Part shown: piece after piece, positions 60,641-64,000 of the stretch
How positions within the stretch are numbered: the first letter of the stretch is position 1
Layout: every line of letters begins with the position of its first letter
Assembly (NCBI GenBank): GCA_022606135.1
Contig: JABYQN010000013.1
Span: 372,001-436,000 of the forward strand
DNA: 64,000 nucleotides
Source of the DNA: Fomes fomentarius
Lineage: Eukaryota; Basidiomycota; Agaricomycetes; Polyporales; Polyporaceae
Direction: 5' to 3'
Made by a program: the position numbers and the translations under genes
Notes under the pieces: generated by a model
What the model saw: the letters and a program-made list of their open reading frames with translations, nothing else
Told to the model about the DNA's origin: nothing
Database searches by the model: none

Positions 60641-62184
60641 CTACCGTCCTTTGATTGCAGCCATCATCTCCCTGAACATCATCCGCAGTCCGAAGATGCC
60701 TTCCGTTCGACCTCCTCCCCGACCTCCTCCCTCGTCTTCAACAGACACCACTCTCCTGGGAATCGGGGAGGACACCTGTCTCGCGCGCTCCTCGAGACCG
60801 AAAAGAATATCTGGGCCCGCCTCCTTATACACACGCTCAAGTTCCGCTGAGCGCATGTAATATGCACGGCGGACAGCATAAGGCGCAAGGCCGTTATACT
60901 TGCGAACGAGCGCGTTGACCTCTTCGAGTGCGGTCTCGTGGTACGAACGTTCCTTCTCCTCCCATTGCGGGTCGCGCATCACGGTGACATCGTCGACAGT
61001 GAGTTTGGGGAGAAGGGACGCGGGGTGCATCGCGGTGAGCGTACGGATGGCACGTCTCGTCCAGGATTGCTTGAGGATCTCACGGAATGTGCTGACAGCG
61101 CTCTCAAGCTCTGTTCGTGAATTGATCGGCATCATAGGACGGGTATGAACGTGGTGCAAGGTACGTACCTCCTTGGATCTCGACCCACGGCGGCGCGGCT
61201 CCTTGCCGTTGTACTATCCGGTTCATGAGGAACTCCTCACGACCAATGAAGGGGTTCTTGTCTTCAACCGCCCGAGCGATGGGCTTCCCGCGGCCCTTCA
61301 CATTATTGAAATGCCCCGCAAGTCGTGCTTTCTACAGGTTGATGAGCTCAGAGCTCAAACACATTGAGATAGTCACGCACCTCTATCCGGTCCTCCACCA
61401 GGTTGGCCCAGCCCTTCAGTGATACCGGGTTCGGTCTCCGGAAGTGCTCAGTAGCACCTCCCTTGATACCCAAGCGATAGTCAATGATAGACTCTCTTGC
61501 TTGAGACAACCGAATACCCTGCTGCATGCGCTTCTTCGTCTCTCGCTCTTTCCGCCTAGCCTTCTCATCTGAAGGTAGTGGAGAAGGAGTGGGCTTTGGT
61601 GGTGGAATATTCCCATACCGGATGCTCGACGTCGCATGGGATGGGACGGTGAACGTCGTATGCCACGGTTGGTGTCCGGGAATACCAGGTAGGATGGGTT
61701 CTCCAGGAACATATTGGCGCACCGGTGTCTCCCTCACTTCTGCCTCTATTCTACCCACCAAGGTCGAAGCAAGATCCTCCGAATCTGCGGCAGATATAGC
61801 CTGAGGAGTATCCTGCCCACGCACCGCGGGCGGTGCCTGCTTGAGCTTATCTTCGGCCGTACGGATAGGTCCGCCCCGAAGCGGTTTGTACTTGTCGACA
61901 AGCATGCGGAGGACGGCGTGTTCTACAGGCTCATCGCCCGTCCAGTTCTCGTTCTGGCTCTCTAGCATGGATGTGACGGAAGACCGCTTGCGGGTTGCTT
62001 CGGCCTCTTCTGCCTCCTCGCGCGCGGCATCTGCGAAGAGTTTTGAACTCGCAGGACGGTCAAGCTGTTGTTCATGATGTATGTTTGTCGAGTTCTGCGC
62101 ATATCTTCTGGAGTACGACGGACATGATGAAGGGCGAAGGAGCGAGCGAAAGCGTAGATGAGAGCGAGTGCGGACTGAGCTCAT
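60641..62184 (-). CDS. DNAJC28/DUF1992-type protein, mitochondrial presequence
   Basis: Three exons (62184-61381, 61331-61169, 61110-60641) make 478 aa. The start MSSVRTRSHLRFRSLLRPS is a good mitochondrial presequence. A Met 16 codons upstream in frame is less likely. The conserved DUF1992 block is in the C-terminal half: GWANLVEDRIE, then KARLAGHFNNVKGRGKPIAR, NPFIGREEFLMNRIVQRQGAAPPWVEIQ, and FREILKQSW followed by an Arg/Ala helix. No J domain (HPD) is present, as in many fungal members, where only the DNAJC28 conserved region remains. The N-terminal 250 residues are poorly conserved and Pro-rich. Exact function is not known. Confidence 0.88.
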
Positions 62185-62254
62185 GCAAGTCAAAAGCCAA
62201 GTCCTGTACCGCACAGAGGCGCTCACAAACAATGGATGAATAAGGCAACGCGGT

Positions 62255-62260
62255 CACGTG
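62255..62260. promoter_or_regulatory. CACGTG in the divergent promoter
   Basis: It lies within the 238-bp gap between the divergent starts at 62184 (minus) and 62423 (plus), so it could serve both genes. This is an inferred bHLH-type site. Confidence 0.35.
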
Positions 62261-62422
62261 GAGTGTATAACACGCGATTGTGGCAGAACGAGTGGTTTGT
62301 CTCACCCGGTTTATGGCCCATGTCCTTTGACATTGACGCTTGGCCATGGCCGTCTCCATTCTTACTTCCCCCTTCATCGCAAAGGCATGGAACTCCTATT
62401 CCATCCTATCCTCACAACCATC

Positions 62423-64000
62423 ATGTCGCCGCCCCAAGCTCCAGCGCCCCCGACTGCGACCGACGCCGCGAAACCGGTGACAAACGCGGCGCACCCTTTC
62501 AACAAGACGGCTGCAGATGCCATCCTCCGCACTTCGGATCACGTCGACTTCTGGGTGCGGCGGAGTATTCTTGCCGAAGCTTCCTGCGTGTTTGAAGACA
62601 TGCTGAGCATTCCCCAGCCCCCTCCTGGCGCGTCGAACGCCGACGAGCTCAAGGATGGGCTTCCCGTCATCAGACTCGCAGAGGACAGCAGAACGCTTGA
62701 TAGCCTGCTTCGGCTATGCTACCCCACCGACGACCCCGAGTTTGGCTCGCTGGACGAGCTGAGGCCTGTTCTCGAGGCCGCGATAAAGTTCATGATGCAG
62801 GAAGCTACTTCGTTGCTTCGAAGACGGCTAGTCAAGCTGGGGCAGGCGCAGCCCCTTCGTGCATTTGCCATCTCGTGCTCGCTGGAGCTGGAACAGGAGG
62901 CTGGATTGCTTGCACCGCTCGCGCATGGCTTACTCGGCACGTTTGTCGAGGAGCTCCATAACATATCTGCAGGTGCATATCATCGACTTGTGCATTACCA
63001 ACCGCGCAAGCCGAACACAAGTCCGAAGCATACACGGTTCGGGTCTCCTGTGGTCACCCCTACCAGCAACAAGGACATCAATCACCATTGCTCTGACGGG
63101 CCGGCTGAGCTGATCCCTCCGGAGCTTCTGAACTCGTCAACAGCAGACGTCATCATCCGTTCAGTCGATGGGGTCAGTTTCTATCTCCATTCTACGGTAC
63201 TCTCCTTTGCATCGCCGGTCTTCCGACGGATGATCGTAGACAACTCGAGTGCAGGCGATAACCACCGCGATCCCATCACTCTCCCCGAGCACAGCCAGAC
63301 ACTCGCTGCGCTCCTACAACACGTCTACCCACTTCCCCGCCCCGCTCCACCGTCGTCCCTTTCCAAGCTCAAGGTGCTTCTCGCAGCAGCAACCAAGTAT
63401 CAACTCTCCTCCGCTCTCTCCGCCCTCCGTTCCTCCCTGATTGCACTTCTACCACCCGAGCCCCCGCACGCCTACATCAGCGAAAACTCACACAAACACG
63501 ACCCGAAGGACGCACTCCGGATTTTCGCCCTCACCCACCGCTTCGGCTTCACCGCCGAGCGCACTGCCGCGGCCCGGGCCCTCCTACGTCTCCCCAGCCA
63601 GGAGCTGCGTGCCGCATACGTAGACGAGCTTGAAGACATCTCCGCCGCGGTCTATTTCCGTCTGCTTGAATACCACGGCAAGTGTGGCCAGGCAGCCTCC
63701 GCATGCGTCCTCGCCCATGCGCTCCAGTATACCGGGGCAACTCCCAGCTCTGCACCCGCCTCGCCTGTCTCTTCCGGTCCAGCCGCCTCCACGCACATCT
63801 CAAACCGCGGCTGGACAGGGGCAATGAACCGTGGGCGTGCGCCCTTAACCACACGCGCACAGTCGCCGAGCAGTCCACCCAATAATGGGACCTCCCGCCC
63901 AGGACAGCAGAGCCCACTGCACCTATGCGCCTCCGATCTGAAGACGCTCACAACCTCCGGCCCGCATACATACCAATGCCACGTCGTCCTCGACGAGACC
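62423..64000 (+). CDS. Protein with two BTB/POZ-like domains, 3' end outside the window
   Basis: The frame is open without interruption for 526 codons from ATG 62423 (MSPPQAPAPPTAT) to the window edge. An in-frame ATG at 62387 could add 12 residues. The first BTB-like unit is ADAILRTSDHVDFWVRRSIL, then CVFEDMLSIPQP and LDSLLRLCYPTDDPEF. The second is ADVIIRSVDGVSFYLHSTVL, FASPVFRRMIVD and LAALLQHVYP, each followed by a helical AAAIKF/AAATKYQL-type segment. A Ser/Pro-rich linker and a new domain begin before the edge. No intron is seen so far. Two tandem BTB units resemble a fused version of the single-BTB gene at 51320. Its role is unknown. Confidence 0.8.
   Translation, partial: MSPPQAPAPPTATDAAKPVTNAAHPFNKTAADAILRTSDHVDFWVRRSILAEASCVFEDMLSIPQPPPGASNADELKDGLPVIRLAEDSRTLDSLLRLCYPTDDPEFGSLDELRPVLEAAIKFMMQEATSLLRRRLVKLGQAQPLRAFAISCSLELEQEAGLLAPLAHGLLGTFVEELHNISAGAYHRLVHYQPRKPNTSPKHTRFGSPVVTPTSNKDINHHCSDGPAELIPPELLNSSTADVIIRSVDGVSFYLHSTVLSFASPVFRRMIVDNSSAGDNHRDPITLPEHSQTLAALLQHVYPLPRPAPPSSLSKLKVLLAAATKYQLSSALSALRSSLIALLPPEPPHAYISENSHKHDPKDALRIFALTHRFGFTAERTAAARALLRLPSQELRAAYVDELEDISAAVYFRLLEYHGKCGQAASACVLAHALQYTGATPSSAPASPVSSGPAASTHISNRGWTGAMNRGRAPLTTRAQSPSSPPNNGTSRPGQQSPLHLCASDLKTLTTSGPHTYQCHVVLDET

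Overview
The window is nuclear DNA from a filamentous basidiomycete, most likely an Agaricomycete. Genes are dense and lie on both strands. They are cut by many short (about 47-70 nt) GT-AG introns with gtgagt/gtgcgt/gtacgt donors. The families present fit this group: a DUF6533 membrane protein, an S53 tripeptidyl peptidase, a DUF3632 protein, BTB proteins and Crinkler-like (CRN) nuclease-kinase proteins. No rRNA, convincing tRNA, CRISPR or prokaryotic feature was seen.

Layout, left to right. (1) 0.4-2.0 kb: a Cys/His-cluster, AT-hook protein. (2) 3.1-6.5 kb: ORC4, the origin recognition complex subunit 4, with a long N-terminal extension built from repeated exon modules. (3) 6.8-9.0 kb: a decayed CRN-type gene, head-to-head with ORC4. 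(4) 9.7-17 kb: SNRNP40-like WD40 protein, DUF3632 protein, mitochondrial-looking SDR, eIF3b. (5) 17.6-20.7 kb: three-RRM Nam8/Csx1-type RNA-binding protein. (6) 20.7-23.2 kb: gene-poor stretch with an inverted-repeat, MITE-like element. (7) 23.2-33.1 kb: a neurofibromin/IRA-type Ras GTPase-activating protein with about 30 exons. (8) 35.2-37.1 kb: stomatin-like protein with one unusually long intron. (9) 38.7-40.3 kb: single-pass membrane protein. (10) 41.4-45.1 kb: coiled-coil orphan. (11) 45.3-47.8 kb: an intact CRN-type gene preceded by a fossil of the ORC4 first exon. (12) 48.6-51.1 kb: secreted sedolisin. (13) 51.3-53.9 kb: BTB protein and PPIL4-type cyclophilin. (14) 54.3-55.9 kb: DUF6533 protein with a damaged N-terminus. 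(15) 57.4-58.1 kb: 82-aa orphan. (16) 60.6-62.2 kb: DNAJC28/DUF1992 mitochondrial-type protein. (17) 62.4 kb to the window edge: double-BTB protein, incomplete.

Most genes are single-copy housekeeping genes (replication, splicing, translation, Ras signalling) and do not form a pathway together. The unusual content is the CRN-like pair: a two-header, restriction-nuclease-like and kinase protein present as one intact gene and one broken copy 39 kb apart. The intact copy drags along a remnant of ORC4, which shows that the copied segment came from the ORC4-linked locus. A second theme is technical. Three otherwise conserved genes are each broken by exactly one missing base in a G/C homopolymer. 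This suggests sequence errors, not pseudogenes.
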